Positions 44,979 through 57,200 of a stretch of 64,000 nucleotides of DNA are shown piece by piece. Source of the stretch: Bacteroidota bacterium (GTDB taxonomy: Bacteria > Bacteroidota > Bacteroidia > Cytophagales > Cyclobacteriaceae); the NCBI GenBank assembly GCA_016178785.1, contig JACOSO010000042.1, positions 1 to 64,000 on the forward strand. Reading direction: 5' to 3'. The position numbers and the translations under genes were made by a program. The notes under the pieces are model-generated. The model made no database searches. It was not told the DNA's origin and was given only the letters and a program-made list of their open reading frames with translations. Each line of letters opens with the position of its first letter. Positions within the stretch are counted from its first letter, which is position 1.

Positions 44979-45449
44979 TTATTTCTCAACCACCTCCACG
45001 CGTAATCCCACGGCCAAAATTCCAGGGATGGTGTCTAGGCGCATGAACTGCTGAAAGTTCATGCGATAGTTGCCCGTCTTTTTGAAAGTAAAATGTTTAA
45101 GGATTGAGAATTGATGATCGTAAATATCACCAATGCCACTGTTGCCGAAAGGCTTACCTGTTTTCTGATCGAAGAGGTAAACTGAAATCAGCTCTTTTGA
45201 AAGGGTGAGGCTATCTTTTTTCAACTCCCAATTGATAAACAATCTTGCATAGGGATACTCAAGAGAGTTTCGCAAGTCCATCATCAAATTGTATTTTTTT
45301 GAAGTATCCGAAATCTGAAAATCAAATTTTGCCGGCTCGGCTATTTTCCAGGAGCGATCTTTGAAGTCAACGTTGTTTTCATAAACCCTACTTGAATCAC
45401 AGCCAATCATTATTATCGCGATCAGCATTGAACAAAAAACTACCCTCAT
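44979..45449 (-). CDS. gldH: Gliding motility lipoprotein GldH
   Basis: 156 residues. Lipobox Cys17 (IIMIGC), then the GldH pattern: VYENNVDFKDRSWKIAEPAKFDFQI (about 22-46), YPYARLFINWEL, FGNSGIGDIYDHQF and the terminal GNYRMNFQQFMRLDTIPGI. GldH is a Bacteroidetes lipoprotein needed for gliding and linked to T9SS function, and the three T9SS-type cargo proteins in this window fit with it. Its start overlaps the end of ricT by 4 bp, a pairing that suggests co-translation. Confidence 0.93.
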   Translation of the reverse strand: MRVVFCSMLIAIIMIGCDSSRVYENNVDFKDRSWKIAEPAKFDFQISDTSKKYNLMMDLRNSLEYPYARLFINWELKKDSLTLSKELISVYLFDQKTGKPFGNSGIGDIYDHQFSILKHFTFKKTGNYRMNFQQFMRLDTIPGILAVGLRVEVVEK

Positions 45450-46681
45450 TTGCCGCGATTTGGATTTGGTCTGTTTTGATTATTCGGATTATTCGGGTTC
45501 GGATTCTTCCGATTCTGATTGGGGCCCTGATTGCCAGAGTTTTTCTGATTGGGATTTCGGCTGTCGCCTCTTCCTCCGCGGTTTTTGTTGCGGTTTTTAT
45601 TTCTGTTCTTGTTCTGGAATTTTCTATCGAGATTTTCCAAATCGCTGTTGAGGGTAGCTATAGGAATTTTTACTTCCTCGAGGTCTAACTCAAGGCTAGC
45701 CGGTTTTTTTCCCGCCCTGTTCATCGTAAGAATTTCATTTACCCGGTCTACATTCAATGCATACCAATTGTTTTCTTCTTTATATGCAAACCACATGATC
45801 TTCCGGAAGATGTCGGTCTTTTGCAATCGAGCTTCACCTTTCTCAGTGAGCAATGGAGCTTCTACATCAGGAATGAATTTAAGCGCTTCCATGTAAGTCT
45901 CAAGCTCGTAGTTAAGACAACACTTCAGACGACCACACTGACCTGAGAGTTTGCTCGGATTCAAAGACAAGTTCTGATAACGTGCAGCACTAGTGGCCAC
46001 ATTCTTAAAATCGCTGAGCCAGGTAGAGCAGCATAATTCTCTGCCGCACACACCGATGCCTCCGAGTCGGCCGGCCTCCTGTCTTAAACTAATCTGGCGC
46101 ATCTCTACGCGCACTTTAAATTCGCTGGCAAGCACTTTGATCAGCTCTCTAAAATCGACCCGTTCATCGGCCGAGTAATAAAACACTGCCTTGGTATTGT
46201 CGGCTTGAAATTCAACGTCAGAAAGTTTCATGCCTAGATTCATCTTGCGGATAACCTCACGCGCGTGGTAGAGCGAAGGGAGTTCGCGATTTTTTACTTC
46301 TTCAAACTTCTCTAAGTCTTTCGTGTGTGCCACTCGATAAATCTTTTTGATCTCATCATCATTGGCCACTTTTTTCTTTTGCATTTGCAAGCGCACGAGC
46401 TCGCCTTGCATGGAAACATAACCAATGTGATGACCCGTCATTGCTTCCACCACGACAGCATCGCCCGTATGAAGAGATATATGATCTGAGTTTCGGTAAA
46501 AATCTTTTCGGCCATTTTTGAAACGGATCTCAGCAATATTGAAGTGGTCTTCCGAAGGCATATCCATGTTGCTGAGCCAATCGAACACGTTCATTTTATT
46601 GCAGCCGCCCGTGCCACAGGCTCCGTTGTTGTCGCACCCTGATACTTTACCATCTTTTTTCGTTCCACACGCGCAGCCCAT
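45446..46681 (-). CDS. ricT: PSP1-domain RicT/YaaT-like protein
   Basis: 411 residues. The Cys-rich start has Cys3, 5, 16, 22 and 27, followed by MNVFDWLSNM. The PSP1 domain (about 75-265) carries the conserved Cys motifs GVCGRELCCSTW and SGQCGRLKCCLNYE, which in Bacillus RicT (YaaT) help bind iron-sulfur clusters in the RicAFT complex that affects RNA maturation. The last about 65 residues are a low-complexity Asn/Pro/Arg/Gly tail, possibly RNA-binding and disordered. ricA and ricF homologues are not seen here. Confidence 0.9.
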   Translation of the reverse strand: MGCACGTKKDGKVSGCDNNGACGTGGCNKMNVFDWLSNMDMPSEDHFNIAEIRFKNGRKDFYRNSDHISLHTGDAVVVEAMTGHHIGYVSMQGELVRLQMQKKKVANDDEIKKIYRVAHTKDLEKFEEVKNRELPSLYHAREVIRKMNLGMKLSDVEFQADNTKAVFYYSADERVDFRELIKVLASEFKVRVEMRQISLRQEAGRLGGIGVCGRELCCSTWLSDFKNVATSAARYQNLSLNPSKLSGQCGRLKCCLNYELETYMEALKFIPDVEAPLLTEKGEARLQKTDIFRKIMWFAYKEENNWYALNVDRVNEILTMNRAGKKPASLELDLEEVKIPIATLNSDLENLDRKFQNKNRNKNRNKNRGGRGDSRNPNQKNSGNQGPNQNRKNPNPNNPNNQNRPNPNRGK

Positions 46682-46770
46682 GAATTTTTATATTGAGATA
46701 AGTTGTAAAGTTAGTGTGTTAGTGAGTGTTGAACAAGGGCTTGATATTTGATTCGGAACGCTGGATACTC

Positions 46771-46812
46771 AAGACTAAGACTAAGAACTGAATCTAGAAA
46801 CAAGGATCAAGA
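46771..46812. repeat. Heptamer-like spacer starting at the purD stop
   Basis: Read leftward from 46812: ATCAAGA, AACAAGG, ATCTAGA, then GAACTGA, AGACTAA, AAGACTA, all in 7-nt register. The first unit overlaps the purD TGA. No coding or terminator function is visible. Confidence 0.5.
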
Positions 46813-48084
46813 AAGAAGGTCATCACCAATATCCTTGCGAAAGTATTTCCCTTCCCATTGAATCTCATTGATCGCTTTATACGCGTTTTGTTTTGCTTCC
46901 CTCAATGATAGTCCTTTGGCAGTCACCGCCAAGACCCTTCCGCCATCGGTGATAATTTCCTCCCCGCTGCGTTTTGTTCCTGCATAAAAAACCTGGGCAG
47001 TCGTTGCATTCGTCAAACCCGAAATAATCTTTCCTTTTTCGTAATAATCGGGATAGCCACCCGCAGCCATCACCACTGTCGTCACATAAGAAGGGTCTAT
47101 TTCTATCTTCTGATTTTTTAGTTCACCCATGGCACAGGCAATTAATAATTCAACGAAATCATTTTTAATTCGCATCATCACCGATTGTGTTTCGGGGTCG
47201 CCCATGCGTGCATTGTATTCGATCACATAAGGTTCTCCTTTTACGTTCATGAGTCCAATAAAAACAAATCCTTTGTATTCGACATTCTCCTTTTTCAGTC
47301 CGTTTACCGTAGGTTTAACTATTTTTTCCTCCACTTTTTTCATGAACGTTTGATCGGCAAATGGAACAGGAGAAACAGAACCCATCCCACCTGTATTTGG
47401 GCCAGTGTCTCCATCGCCAATGCGTTTGTAATCCTTTGCTTCAGGAAGAAGCACATAATCTTTCCCATCAGTGAGAACAAAAACCGAAAGCTCGATGCCA
47501 TCGAGAAATTCTTCGATCAATACTTTTGCGCTGGCCTTACCAAATTTTTTCTCTTCGAGCATTTCACGCACGGCCAACTTTGCCTCATTCAATGATGATG
47601 AAATAACAACACCTTTGCCTGCTGCAAGTCCATCAGCTTTCAATACAAACGGAGGCTGAAGATTTTCCAGGTATAGGGAGGCTTCCTTGGATTGATTGCT
47701 AAAAAACGTTTTTGCTTTTGCCGTTGGGATATTATGGCGAAGCATGAATTGCTTTGAAAAATCTTTACTACCCTCAAGCTGCGCTCCTGTTTTGTCGGGG
47801 CCCACCATCAAAATGTTTTTTAATTTTTCATCAGCCGAAAAGTAATCGCGGATTCCTTTTACCAATGGAACTTCCGGGCCAACCAAAATCAAATTGATTG
47901 TTTGCTCGAGGCAAAATGAACCGAGTTGCCTAAAATCATCGACCGCGATCGGTACATTGGTGGCGATGAGAGAGGTGCCCGCATTGCCCGGGGCCACAAA
48001 AAGCTTATTGCACTTCGGACTCTGACTGATCTTCCAAGCGAAAGCGTGCTCACGACCGCCATTGCCAATAATCAAAATATTCAT
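46807..48084 (-). CDS. purD: Phosphoribosylamine-glycine ligase
   Basis: 425 residues from the ATG at 48084 (MNILIIGNGGREHAFAW). The frame opens at 48102, but that ATG overlaps an exact -7 box and GARS proteins start at MNILI. ATP-grasp domains include VLKADGLAAGKGVVI (about 135-149) and the signature RMGDPETQSVMMR (about 281-293). It makes GAR from phosphoribosylamine, glycine and ATP in purine synthesis. No other pur gene is adjacent. Confidence 0.97.
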   Translation of the reverse strand: MNILIIGNGGREHAFAWKISQSPKCNKLFVAPGNAGTSLIATNVPIAVDDFRQLGSFCLEQTINLILVGPEVPLVKGIRDYFSADEKLKNILMVGPDKTGAQLEGSKDFSKQFMLRHNIPTAKAKTFFSNQSKEASLYLENLQPPFVLKADGLAAGKGVVISSSLNEAKLAVREMLEEKKFGKASAKVLIEEFLDGIELSVFVLTDGKDYVLLPEAKDYKRIGDGDTGPNTGGMGSVSPVPFADQTFMKKVEEKIVKPTVNGLKKENVEYKGFVFIGLMNVKGEPYVIEYNARMGDPETQSVMMRIKNDFVELLIACAMGELKNQKIEIDPSYVTTVVMAAGGYPDYYEKGKIISGLTNATTAQVFYAGTKRSGEEIITDGGRVLAVTAKGLSLREAKQNAYKAINEIQWEGKYFRKDIGDDLLS

Positions 48085-48099
48085 AGAAAGTATAGGGGG

Positions 48100-48107
48100 C
48101 AAATATA
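48100..48107 (-). promoter_or_regulatory. -7 box of purD
   Basis: TATATTTG on the minus strand, an exact TAnnTTTG, 16 nt before the ATG at 48084. Confidence 0.55.
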
Positions 48108-48153
48108 TTCTTTAAACAACATTTTTAAATAAAGAGAATCGAGTTAAAAAAAG

Positions 48154-48185
48154 AAAGAGGCTGCCCCATTTGAGACGCCTCTTTT
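48154..48185. terminator. Terminator after the giant T9SS gene
   Basis: The stem AAAGAGGC/GCCTCTTT (48154-48161 and 48177-48184) is flanked by an A-run on the left (T-run on the minus strand) and by five T on the right. It lies 20 bp downstream of the giant gene. The stem belongs to the same GAGGCTGCC family as 116-141 and 6399-6430. Confidence 0.75.
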
Positions 48186-48204
48186 TCAGGTCTACTGCTT
48201 TTAT

Positions 48205-51200
48205 TTATTCAATCACGAATTTGAAATATATGTTTTGAACTTTCAAAATATATAGTCCTGTTGACAGATTAGCGAGGCCAACGGATGTCTTCAGCGTTCC
48301 GTCAGAGTCGGTAATACTCTCTCGTGAGTTAATTTTGATGCCTTGCATATTTAAAATTTGAATTTCAGTCTCACTGTTTGCCTCGAGTCCATTAATCACA
48401 ATGTTTAATGGTTGATGTTGTGAAATTGGATTGGGATAAACTGATACTAATGGTTCCAGGTTTATTACATTAACAACGATGACTTCTGAATTGGTCGAGT
48501 GCCCGTCAAAATCCGTCTGCTTTAATTGATAATAATTCTTTCCGAGGAGCGGTTTAGAATCTGTAAGCAGATAGGTATGAGAAGAATTTGTTGTTCCATT
48601 CCCTTTTACCGAACCGATAGATTCGAAGGTGCCGCCCATTGCCGAGCGTGAAATTGTAAAGTAATCATTGTTTTTTTCGGAGGCTGTTTTCCATTGCAAA
48701 TCAACTCCATATTTTTTTGCCTCGCCTGTGAAACTTAAAAGTTCAATTGGCAGAGGGGAAGTCACAGAGTTTGTAGATCCGACATAAAACTTATCCCCAT
48801 CTGTGGTAGTGATGTCTGTTAACGTAAGCCCGATCCTCTTCAAACGAGGGTCAGAAGTAGTGTTGGTCGCTGCAGAATAAGTACCAACAACAGAAGTAGC
48901 TTTGCAAAGGTTAAGGTCTGCCAAATTACCAACTGTGCCGAACCCGGTTCCGCCAGCAATCAAGTCATAGGTTCCTCCAGATACACCGGATGATGATATC
49001 GACCAATATCCCTGGTGTTGAAGAACAATGGGTGTAACAGGACTGGTGGCATCTGGAATAGAGACTGATGTAGTGATATTGTTGGAATTGTTGCTCACGG
49101 TAAATGAACCACCCGTTGTCATATCACCAGAAGGAACACCAATAAAGAAGGGTCTAAAGTCGGCTGAGGTGCCCATCGGAAAGAATCCGGTTACCGAACC
49201 ATCAGCTATTGTTGTTGTATTGAAATAGCGAACCAAATTCCCTCCATACATCCAGCCTTCAGTAGAAGCAAGTGAGTGACTAAGAGTTCCAGGTGATGCC
49301 GCGGCTGTACCGATGGTTAAATTTTGCGAGTTTAAGTTGATGTTTCCTTTAGTCATTGTGAGCGTTGAGGAAACGATGTCGTTACCACCACTTAAAGTAA
49401 TCTGAGGAGAGGTACCGAAGGTATTATTAATGATCAGGTTATTAAATGTAGTAGCCCCCGTTATACTTTGAGCCGCGGTGCCATTAAAGGTGACCGTTCC
49501 GGTTCCAGCAGTGTAGGTTCCGCTGTTTGACCAATTTCCAGCGATGCTAATGTTTGCATTGTTAGAGCTATTGTCCAATGTATTGCCAGCCCCGATAGTA
49601 AGATTACCATTTACTGTGAGGTTGGTTGCGGTTGTAGCCACCGTTGATGAAATCAGAAGATTATTGTAAGTACTTCTATTATTCATGCTAATCGCGGCCG
49701 CATATTCAATCGTTCCGCCAGCTGAGGCTGTGAAGGTAGTATAGGTTCCAGCGGGTAAGGTACTAGTGGTCGTCCTCATTGTTCCGGTACTCGATATCGA
49801 ACCAATATTATGTCCGGTCGTAGTAACCACAAGCAATCCCGAGAGTTGTGTCGTGAATGCACTTTGGCCAAGTATATCCAAATTGATGCGTGCCGCGGGA
49901 AGGATCACCACAGGCCTGTTGGTTGGAACAGAACTTAAGGCTGCGCCAAACCCATTGGATGCAAGCGTCCAACTGGTAGCTATTGCCCAGCTTCCGCCAA
50001 TGCCCAAAGTTCCTACCGTAGTTGGATTACTAACCATATCCGCATCTGCAAAACGGCTGTAAACGGGAGCAATAGGGTTGGGTAGAGTCGTTGTCGTTCC
50101 ATAAGTATAATCGAATTCACCGTTCACAGCGGGCATCACTGTATTCAAAGCGTTGGTGAATGTAAGAAGTGTATTAGTCGCTACGGTAGAAATTACGCCA
50201 CCACTGGTCCAGCCAATTAAGTTGATGGCATCCAGGTACGCGCCAATTAATGTTCCTCCAGATCCTCCAATCAATCCCGTTGGAACTTGAAACACGAGGG
50301 TACCGGTTGCACCATGAACAAGCGTATTATCCTTAGTTATTTTCCAATAGTAATCAAGAATCTGCTCGCCCGTGGCGCTGGACGTGGGATGTGCAGCATC
50401 AACAGGAATGACATTATAAGTACCCGCAGTTGTTACGACTAGACTTGTGAGGGTAACCGGGGTATAGTTGGTTCTTGTGCCCACAGAATAAGTAAATGAA
50501 TTAGTACCTACCGGCCAATTTTTGGTAACCCCTAAATCACTGGAAACTCCATTCGTCTTTATATATTTTGTACTTCCGGCATTCGAAATTGTGGCTGTGT
50601 TTGAAAATGTCAAAAGATTGGACCCGATAAAAAGATAACGATTTACTGCCGCTGTTGCAGTAAAGTCAAGAGTTCCATTCATCGTCATATTTCCGCTCAC
50701 CGTCACCAGGTTGTTGGTTGCTGCAGCCCCTCCGATAATGAGGTTGGTAAAAGAACCACTTGAGCTGGTAATGGTATGAGATGTCGAAGTTGTAGTAGTA
50801 AACGTAATTGATCCACCGCCAGAAGCTGTCTGGCTGCTATTGTTGGTAATATTTCCGTTCACATTAAGAGCGAGCGACCCAACATCCAAAATTCCGCTAA
50901 GAATATTTAGGTTGCTTAAAGTTGGGGCGGTCCCGGATAAAGTAACTGTACCTCCGCCAGAGTTATTGACTGTTATATTGGTGAAAGTACTTGTGCTCGT
51001 CAAGTTTGCACTTTGAGCGCCCGTTCCATTAAATGTAGTGGTGTTAGTACCTCCCGTGTAAGTGGCTGTTCCTGTTCCGGTAACTGTCAAATCTCCTGCG
51101 ATACTTACATCGAAGGAATTTGTCACTAAAACGGATGGAGTAATAATCGTGAGCGTGCCCCCCAAAACCAGTGGATTGGAATATAGATTTACAGTTTGTG

Positions 51201-54200
51201 GATTGGCAGCCGCTCCAGGTCCCAATACCTTAAAGTTCCCAATAGAGGGGGCGATGTTTACCCTTAGATTCGCTTGGGTAGTAGCAGTAGTCAAGCCAAC
51301 TGAAATAGTACTTGTTGATGATACGCTACTTGTAACAGGGTTAATATAAACATCTGCATAGCTCGTTCCATTGGTTTGTCTTTGAACCGTAAGGGCTCCG
51401 GTTCCCGTTAGCGTAAAGCTGCTTCCAGTATTTACATCAATTTCAAAAACACCTCGGGTATTGCTGGAAGAATTCCCTCCAACTGTAGTAGTTCCTCCAG
51501 TTTGATTGTACACCAGAGCTCCTGAAAGTGCAGATGTTGATCTTCGAATGGAGCCGATTACATTAAGGGCTGCAGTTCCGGAAACAGTAATCGTAGGTGT
51601 TCCTGCAGACGCGTATTCAAGGTCATTATCTAACGTATTTCCTACGGCTCCAACATTAACAGTACCTGTTCCCGAAGCAGTGAGAGAACCATTTAATAAA
51701 AGGTCAGCGGCAGTAGTGTTGGAACTTAAAATAGTAACTGTTCCTGCATTTACTGAAAGTTTAGTTGTGGAAGGAATCGTGTATGAACCATTGAATGAGC
51801 TGATGGTGTAAGTGCCTGAGTTATTGAAAATGAAAGATCCATTGGTAAGTCTCAACCATCCGAGGGCAACGTTGTTATTCGCTGCGGTTACTGTTCCCCC
51901 GACACTGAATGTAACAGTTGGAGTTTGTGATGTTCCCTTGTTGACTGTGATGAAATCCAAGGTTGTGCCACCGGATCCCGTTCCGTCAAAATTCACATTG
52001 CTTGAACCTGTGAATGTAATATCTACAGTGCCGGTATTATTAAAATTGATGGTCCCGTTATTAGTAATACCGCCAGCTGTGCTCAACGTATTTGCGTTCG
52101 CGGTTCCACCGGCAACCACCCCGAAGGTTGCGCCATTTCCAACGGTAGTGTTCCCTGTCACGGTCATGGTTGTAGCGGAAGCCGCAGCATTGGAGAAACT
52201 GAATGTCCCCAATGTTATTGTTAAAGAACCAGAAATTGCAATTGTTCTCGCGCCATTGGTAATGGAAGTTCCTGTGAATCCGGCCACGTTGCCCTGGGTA
52301 AGGTTATTATATATTGTTAGGTTTGAAGCGGGGAGTGTAATTGTGTTAGCGGCATTTGGATTAAGAACCAAATTGTAATAGGTCGCAAGACTGAGATTTT
52401 GAGGAGCTGGACCTGTAGCCGGAATGGTCTTGGTGGCTCCGTACCATTCCACGGTTCCACCGCTTGATCCGATAAAGTTTGTGAAATCCCCTGCCGGAAA
52501 CATATTGGCTACGCCCGCACCGACTGCTGCTATACGCAATGTTCCAGTCCCAGTTACCGACCCACCTGTACTCGTTCCAAAATTATGGCCAGTAAAAGTG
52601 CTGCAATCCAAAGTCGATCCTGAACTCAAAGTTAGTGAACCACATGAGCTTGCAGCCACGGTCGTAATGGTATGATTATTCGAGGCACCATCACCAATAA
52701 TCACCGGGCAAGTGGCACAAGAAGTGGGGTTACTGGATGCCGCTGCACCACCAATAGCAACAGTACTCCAGGTTGCGTTTACATTCCAATTACCACTTTG
52801 ACGGCTGTAATAGGTAGTCACCGTACCGAAGGCAGCAATGTTACCGCAAGTATATTCACCATCCAATTGGTCGCTCGCAACGCCCGTCCACCCGGTGCCT
52901 GTATTAAAATTCGGGATTACCGTAGTTCCGGTGGCATCATAGGTTGTATTGTTAGTTGCCCAAGTGTTAGCAGAACGATCATATCTTGCAGAGCGATATG
53001 AGGTCAGTGTCCCAGCTTTAGTAGCAGTGCTGAAAGTGTAGGTTTTGTGCGTGACAGCGGTGATCCCGGAAAAACCGGAGGTAGTTACTCGCCAATAGTA
53101 AACAAGACTTTGGGTTATTGTGGTTACGTTCGGATGTTCACTGTTGACCGGGCGAACGGTAATGGTTCCCTGCGTAGTTGCCGTTGCATTGATCGTAATC
53201 GGAGAATAGCCCACCGCAGCATTTGCACCCACGGCCGATGATCCCACAGGAAATAGGAGGTCGCCAGAAATCCCTTGCCGGGTCAACCCTCCAGCGTTAT
53301 GAAATCCACTTAAGAGAATTCTTTTGGTAGCCGTAAAAGCAACTCCTGTGGCGGCATCACTGTAAATATTTCCCAAGGCAGTAAGTGCATTTGAAGCAAT
53401 ATTTAAGGTTGAGCTTGCTCCAATTAACCTTAGCGTTCCTGAAACTGTTTGAGTACCCGATGTAGCAACAGTATTGTTTGTTTGGATAGTCAGGTTTCCA
53501 AATGTGCCGTTTGTACCACCAATCGTTGTGGGGCCGTTAACGGTGATGTTGCCCGTTCCTGTAGAAGTGTGAGTCGCATTATTGGTCAACGCTGTTGTTA
53601 CAGTTACTGTATTTCCACCGTCAGCCATTGTACCAGAAGTAAGCGTAAGCGTTGCTATGTTTGGCAGTGTGCCTCCGGCCAATGTAAGAGTCCCCGCACT
53701 TTTATTTACAACTACGGTATTCAAACTGGTTATTGTTCCCGTTTTAGTCCAAGTTTGAGCACCGGATCCATTAAAAGTGACTGTGTTTGCCCCTGGGGTA
53801 AAAGTTGTTGACGCTTGAATATTGAAATTGCCACCCACTGTTAAGTCATTAGCATTGCAATTCAGTGTGGTACTACTTACCGTTACTAATGTGAGGTTAT
53901 TCAACACTGTCAGAGGTTGGGCCGTCTCGGTTATAGTCGACACCCCATCAAAAGCAGAAATACTATTTAAAATGGCTACAGCTGCACCGGCTCCATCCTG
54001 ATTTATATTTAGGTTATAAAATGAAGCCGTAGAAGTAATTGTGAAATTGACACCGGAGGCTGGAATGAAGGCGTTCACAGTTCCACCTGTAACTGAAGTG
54101 TTGCTCGTGGCAGTATTTATCATAATACCGCCCAGATTGCCAATGCCACCGTTCATTGGATTCCCCACGTTTAAAATACCTCCTGACATTTGGAATGTGC

Positions 54201-57200
54201 AAGTGGTGTACATCAGGCAAAACCGCGGAAAATCTGTAATATCAACGCCACTCAAGCCTGCAGTGCCTACGTTAATTGTTCCTCCAGATTGGACATAAGC
54301 AAAGTTATTTCCCGTACCTAAATTAGTAGTGCGTAGCTGCCAAGTGTTAATTGTACCCCCCTCCATAAGAAGATAACCTGATCCTCCACCCAAAAGCCCT
54401 CGAGAATATCCTAGATTCATCGTGCCGTTTGTTACACGGAGAAGACCGAAAACGTGAAAATGCTTGTTGTCGCCAACGGTATTATCGGCCGCCTGAACAG
54501 TGACGGTAGAACTGTTGATCCACAGTGCACCATTTTGAGGGATAGGCCAGCTGCTAGTTCCTCCATTATCAACAATCATATTTGGAATATTGATTGAACC
54601 CGTTAACTGCAGCGTTCCATTTACTATTGACAAATCATTGTTCGAAATATAGTTGGGTGCTGCACCGGAGCGTGCTATGTTGTTCGGGCCGAAAAGTCTA
54701 AAGTTGGCAGTGTTCAAAGAATTTACTGTAAGCATGGCTTGCTGCCCAGTTCCTTTGTCTAAGATTAGCCTGTAAAAATCTGTCTGATTGTTGCACGTAA
54801 GGGTTTTGCTTGTTGTTCCACTAAAAGTAACCTTTACTGCATTCCCTCTTAATGCCGATGTGTAAACCGCACCAGAAGTGTAATTGGCAGCAGAGTAGGT
54901 AGCGTCAGTGGGGTCAAAGAATTGAATGATCCCATTATTTGTCAGGTTTCCGGAGAGGGTTAAACTGTGTTGCGTTGCAGAGCCCGAGTTACCCGTGCCT
55001 GCAGTAATTTTTCCATTGCTTGAAACGGTCAGATCTCCAGCGATGGTAATGGTTCGGTTAGCATTTGTGGCGTCATTTATTTGCCACGTTACTGTCCCTG
55101 TGCTTGAAGCCGTAATATTAAAATTATTATTGATGGTCAGGTTATTGGTTTCAGTAAATGTGATAGCCGATGCTGTGCTGTTTGTCAACTTTAAATTGTT
55201 GTAGGTTGTTTGAGCGGTGGGCAGCGTTCCTGTTACATCATAATATTCAATAGTTCCTCCTGTTGATGCAGTAACAAAAGCGGTGTAAGTACCTGTAGGC
55301 AGAGCAATCCCTTTTATTCTTAAGAGTCCCGTACCACTTAGTGTACCCAGTGTATTACCCGTGGTGGTAGACATATCAAGCGTAGCTCCATTGTTGATCG
55401 TTGTAGTAGTTGCTACTTGCCCGTTAACGTCATTAGTGATAGTTATCCCGTTCAGAATTACAATCGCATCACCAGGCTGAGGAGGCAGGTTTAATCCGTT
55501 GACAAGAGTGGTACCCGATGGATCGCTTGTCCAGTTTTGCCAATTGCTCCATACACCGGTTTGGTAACTGTACCAGGTGTTGGGATAAGCATCCGCAGAC
55601 CCATTGGTATAATAGTAGGTTCCGGTACTTAGTGAGGCAGTTGCAGAACTTCCACCGGCAACCGTAAAGATGTTGTTGGGTGGGTGGGTTATGGTTGCAA
55701 TATTGGTCCAGGCCGCACTAGCAGAAGAAGCCGCCAAATACCATTCAACCGTATAGTTTGACTCAGCATCGCCTGCCGAAATATCGGTTGCATTGTTGTA
55801 GTTAAAAGCACCGTTCGAAAAAGTAGTAGCATTAGCATTCCCCGCAACAATAAGTCTGAATACTCTACGCAATTGTCCTTGGCTGCTAAGGTTATAGATA
55901 GCTTTTATTGATAGCGTACTATTGGCTACAGGTGCAGTAGTAACGGTTGGTAAAGTCACTGGAGTATAGCCTCCAGAACTAGTACCGATTGGATAGGTAA
56001 TTGCCCAAGGACCAGTGGCTGCTGTGGTTGTTTTTATTAAATTACTATTCGTTCCCGTCAAACCATCCAATTGAATATAGCGGTCAGAAGCAGCCCCGGC
56101 AATAGTACCTGCGCTACCAAGAGTAATGTTTGAAGAAGAATTCACCACCATTATCCTGGCCGTGGAAAAAGTTAACGTTCCGCTTACGCTGATGCTTCTA
56201 TTGACATTAACATTTGTTGTTGCCGTATTTAATGTTACGCTTGCAAATGAAATCGTTCCGGCACCACTGATCGTTTGAGCTGAGGCCGTTCCATTATTAA
56301 AAGTGACAAGCCCCGAAGGGCTAAATGATCCTGAACTCACCGTTAGGTCACCGGCTATGTTTGCTGTGGTTACAGTAGGGGCCGTTGTTCCTGAATATGT
56401 GAGGTGATAGTAACTAACTGCCGGAATAGTTGGAGTGGCGCCCGTGAAATTTACCGTATTACCTGACCCCGTAGGTGTAAAAGTGGTAATTGTAATAGTC
56501 GAGCCAGCATAAGAAAGGGTACTATTGGCTCCTTGAACAAAGGAACCTGTTCCAGCCAAAACACCCGCTCCGGTATTAGACAAGGTAACAGTGTTTGTAT
56601 TGTTGTTTGTTACGGCAATCCCCGTTGCAGTTACCGTATTAGCGAACGACATCGCGGCAGTCCCTCCTATACTTTGAGCATTCGTATTGAAAGTGGCGGT
56701 ACCTGCTGCGAACGTAGTACCCGTAGAAGAAACACCATTTCTGAAAACAAGGTTATTAGTTGTAGTAACTGCTGTTGATGTCCAGGATCCTGAATTGGAG
56801 ACTGCACCAATAAAGGTTTTTACTCCTGTATCGCTGGTAAGTGAAAAAGTACCAGCAACTGTGGTGGTTCCGGTTACAGTAAGCGTAAGGCTGGATATTC
56901 TCGTGTCTGTAGCTGTTGCCGGAACGCTAAAATTAGTGGAAACATTAAGAACACGGGTAGCCGCTGTACCGGTAATCTGGCTTGTATTGTCCATGGTAAG
57001 ATTACCGCTAACAGTAACTGTAAATGCTCCATTGATATTTAGAATTCCAGAATTGCTGGTTGTTAAATCTCCTGACACGGTTGTTGTAGCACCGATATTG
57101 CCAGTAACCGACCCGGAATATGTCAGGTGATAATAATTTACTGCCCGAATAGTAGTTGGGTTAACCGATCCGGTGTAATTAACTGTATTCCCAGCGTTGG

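Noticed and set aside
45549-45896. Plus-strand frames over the 3' end of ricT
   Set aside because: Mirror image of the Asn/Pro/Arg low-complexity tail; Phe/Leu/Arg-rich and without gene features.
51812-52378. 188-codon open frame on the plus strand inside the giant gene (and similar ones at 56687-57130, 57482-57886, 49766-50062)
   Set aside because: They are antisense shadows of a Thr/Asn/Gly/Val-rich coding sequence, giving Pro/Val-rich translations without domains, promoters or signals.
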